48,260 nucleotides of DNA from a virus, in the IMG/VR virus record IMGVR_UViG_3300047321_000126, positions 1 to 48,260 of that record. The stretch is one strand, 5' to 3'. The notes beneath the pieces are model-generated. The model searched no databases. It was not told the origin of the DNA and was given only the letters and a program-made list of their open reading frames with translations. Shown here piece by piece: positions 46,876 through 48,260 of the stretch; within the stretch, counting starts at the first letter, position 1; each line of letters starts with the position of its first letter. The translations under genes were made by a program, and so were the position numbers.

Positions 46876-47648
46876 GCAGCGATGTTGTGAGCGTCGGCCA
46901 CGATGCGTGCGCGGGCCGTGCCGTTCTTCCGGAGCTGCCTGAGTGCCGCGCACTGCCTGTGGCTGTTGATTCCCAGCTCGTCGCTGGCCTGTTCATCGCT
47001 GGTCTTCATCATCCCGATGCCGTAGAAGGCACGGAGAGCGAAGGACTGTCGGGGTGCGATCTCTCCCAGGAGGAAGCGCGCGACGTCGCGGCTCTCGGTG
47101 GGCGCCACGAAGTCGGCAGTAGTGTCCGGAAGAACGTCCGCCCACGTCAGATCGCTGTCTCCGCTCGACACCGGGGCGTCCAGGCTGTCGGTCTCCATGA
47201 GCGCCTCACACACACTTACAAATGCTTCACGCGACATACGGTGACGGGGCTCCGGGTCAGTCGATACGGTCATCCAAGCGCCTTCGACGTCGCCCCCCGT
47301 CGACGCAAGGGCGCGCTTCACCCGAATCACCGTCGTCGGGTCCACCGACAGTGCAGTCGTGGACTTGATGTTGGCTTCCACCACCGCACGACGGACAGCC
47401 TGGAAGGCGTAGCTGTGAAGTTGGGCCTTCGCTCCCTCGGTGTCGTAGTCGCGAACGTGCTCCATGAGCGCCACACGCGCCTCCTGGAGGAGATCCTCCG
47501 CGTCCTCCCGGTCGGCGTTCGGTACCGCGGAGCGGACGGCGCTCTTCAGTACCGGCTCATAAGCGCTGAGGATGTCCCACATGGCGTCGGTGTCGCCGGC
47601 CTGCGCCTGGCGGATCTGCTCATCAGTCACAGTGCGGTTCGTACGCAT
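46872..47648 (-). CDS. Sigma-70-family-like RNA polymerase factor
   Basis: 258 residues from ATG 47648 (AGAGGAGAC upstream). Region 2-like segment at about 25-100 (LSAYEPVLKSAVRSAVPNADREDAEDLLQEARVALMEHVRDYD, then HSYAFQAVRRAVVEAN), a linker, and a region 4-like helix-turn-helix at about 195-245 (IAPRQSFALRAFYGIG ... SDEQASDELGINSHRQCAALRQLRKNG). This is the layout of an ECF-type or phage sigma factor. Transcribed from phage promoter P4, so it may direct the P1-P4 family; which step is inference. Confidence 0.7.
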   Translation of the reverse strand: MRTNRTVTDEQIRQAQAGDTDAMWDILSAYEPVLKSAVRSAVPNADREDAEDLLQEARVALMEHVRDYDTEGAKAQLHSYAFQAVRRAVVEANIKSTTALSVDPTTVIRVKRALASTGGDVEGAWMTVSTDPEPRHRMSREAFVSVCEALMETDSLDAPVSSGDSDLTWADVLPDTTADFVAPTESRDVARFLLGEIAPRQSFALRAFYGIGMMKTSDEQASDELGINSHRQCAALRQLRKNGTARARIVADAHNIAA

Positions 47649-47678
47649 GGGGTCTCCTCTAGTGCTTGGTGTGCCTGA

Positions 47679-47713
47679 GTTATGGGGTGGACGAGCGAAA
47701 ATGTGACGCTCGA
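47679..47713 (-). promoter_or_regulatory. Phage promoter P4 (GTCACA-N17-CATAAC) for the sigma-like gene
   Basis: -35 GTCACA (47707-47702), 17 bp, -10 CATAAC (47684-47679). Flanks TCGAGC and CATAACTCAGG as in P3. Confidence 0.75.
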
Positions 47714-47799
47714 TATTTGTGACCTGGACCACACAGGTGGGCGGACGTCAGGGCATGACGAGCCGCCCTGTGTGCAGGTAGTGGTGAGTTGATGGCGCT

Positions 47800-47819
47800 C
47801 CCCCGTGTCGGCCCGGGGG
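47800..47819 (-). terminator. Hairpin terminator
   Basis: CCCCCG / CGGGGG arms, 8 nt loop; after palindrome copy 10 and before promoter P4, so the sigma-like gene is isolated. Confidence 0.55.
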
Positions 47820-47828
47820 TGCGCGGTG

Positions 47829-47850
47829 CTCCGTGAGTCGCCTTACGGAG
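47829..47850. repeat. Dispersed palindrome, copy 10
   Basis: CTCCGTGAGTCGCCTTACGG plus AG, one mismatch in the centre, six bases after the 47857 stop. Confidence 0.8.
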
Positions 47851-47856
47851 GCGGGA

Positions 47857-48078
47857 TCAGGCGGGAAGATCCTTCACGGGCCAGCCGAACGCGTCGGCAA
47901 TGCCCACGTCGGCCATGGCCTGCGCACAGCACTCCCAGCCGGCCATCCGGTAGAGCGCCGTGACGTCGAGCCAGGTGACGCCGTCATTCATCAGCTGCGC
48001 GTCGAGCAGCCCCGCCATTTCGTGCAGCGCGCCCAGTTCGTCAGGCGTCCTCTGCGGTCCCGTCAGCATGATCGTCAT
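47857..48078 (-). CDS. Small phage protein, unknown function
   Basis: 73 residues from ATG 48078 (GGGGGG upstream; ATG 48069 possible). LTGPQRTPDELGALHEMAGLLDAQLMNDGVTWLDVTALYRMAGWECCAQAMADVGIADAFGWPVKDL is helical with WECC. Overlaps the upstream gene by 38 nt. Not recognised. Confidence 0.6.
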   Translation of the reverse strand: MTIMLTGPQRTPDELGALHEMAGLLDAQLMNDGVTWLDVTALYRMAGWECCAQAMADVGIADAFGWPVKDLPA

Positions 48079-48260
48079 TGAATCCCCCCGGGACTAGGAC
48101 CGGCTCCTCCCCCTCCCATCGGGCGAGTGCGCGATCCATTGATGCGGTGGTTCCTCGCACGTAGGCGACTGCGTAAGTCACGTACTCGGCACCAGTTTTG
48201 AGTACGTTAAGCAGAGCATCACGGGCGGAGTCGAGTGCCGTTCGCTCGGTCGGTCGAGAG
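48041..48260 (-). CDS. Partial gene at the right edge, unknown function
   Basis: Open from the window edge to TGA at 48041; 72 C-terminal residues, with ALLNVLKTGAEYVTYAVAYV (helical), then ASMDRALARWEGEEPVLVPGGF and an acidic tail. The start is beyond the window. It carries a half-site of the dispersed palindrome (GCGTAAGTCAC, about 48171-48181). Confidence 0.5.
   Translation of the reverse strand, partial: SRPTERTALDSARDALLNVLKTGAEYVTYAVAYVRGTTASMDRALARWEGEEPVLVPGGFNDDHADGTAEDA

Noticed and set aside
1-48260. CRISPR array or insertion sequence
   Set aside because: No regularly spaced repeats and no transposase motifs found; the repeated palindromes are irregularly scattered.
1-48260. Integrated prophage with attL/attR at the window ends
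   Set aside because: The integrase is internal with phage genes on both sides, and no bacterial genes are seen at either edge.

Overview
The window looks like a near-complete slice of a temperate siphovirus of a high-GC actinomycete, most likely Streptomyces. The evidence is the GC-rich codon use, the head/tail gene order, a large serine integrase paired with a phiC31 gp3-like recombination directionality factor (RDF), and many small, translationally coupled actinophage-type genes. Almost everything is on the minus strand, so transcription runs from high to low coordinates. The integrase lies in the middle with phage genes on both sides, so this is virion or circular gene order and not an integrated prophage. 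Genes run off both ends.

Layout in transcription order (right to left). 48.3-39.9 kb: accessory/early block of small proteins, a sigma-70-like factor (47.6-46.9), a sortase-like membrane protein (44.2-43.5), a DUF2637/SpdB-like membrane protein (42.1-41.3) and a tRNA-like element. 39.9-36.5 kb: lysogeny module, with two plus-strand regulators (GntR-type, and XRE plus DUF5919-like) opposite the serine integrase. 36.5-35.4 kb: AT-rich inverted repeat, a DnaA-box-like site, a promoter variant, two good tRNAs (Arg-ACG, Pro-UGG) and two aberrant tRNA-like elements. 35.4-32.2 kb: beta-helix tailspike-like protein, a lone plus-strand gene, HNH endonuclease, small archaeo-eukaryotic primase. 32.2-9.9 kb: terminase, portal, MuF-like protein, scaffold, decoration, major capsid, connectors, major tail protein, frameshifted tail chaperones, tape measure, tail proteins, endolysin, holin candidate, SGNH-esterase tail fibre. 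9.8-0 kb: dNMP kinase, second membrane protein, SprT-like protease, Cas4/RecB-like nuclease, a coupled run of small genes, a papain-fold protein and the RDF.

The most unusual content is regulatory. (1) An 18-22 bp palindrome, CCGTAAGTCGACTTACGG, recurs about ten times in different reading frames. (2) A phage promoter family, GTCACA-N17-CATAAC, precedes the RDF, the nuclease, the dNMP kinase and the phage's own sigma-like factor. (3) Four promoters carry a 20 bp operator palindrome over the -35 box. (4) The palindrome lies 6, 15, 16, 16 or 25 bp upstream of these -35 boxes, in steps of about one helical turn. Together these suggest a phage regulon of sigma factor, dedicated promoters and a dispersed operator. 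(5) Two copies of a long AT-rich inverted repeat, each just upstream of a promoter, bracket the late region. No DNA polymerase or replicative helicase is visible in this window.
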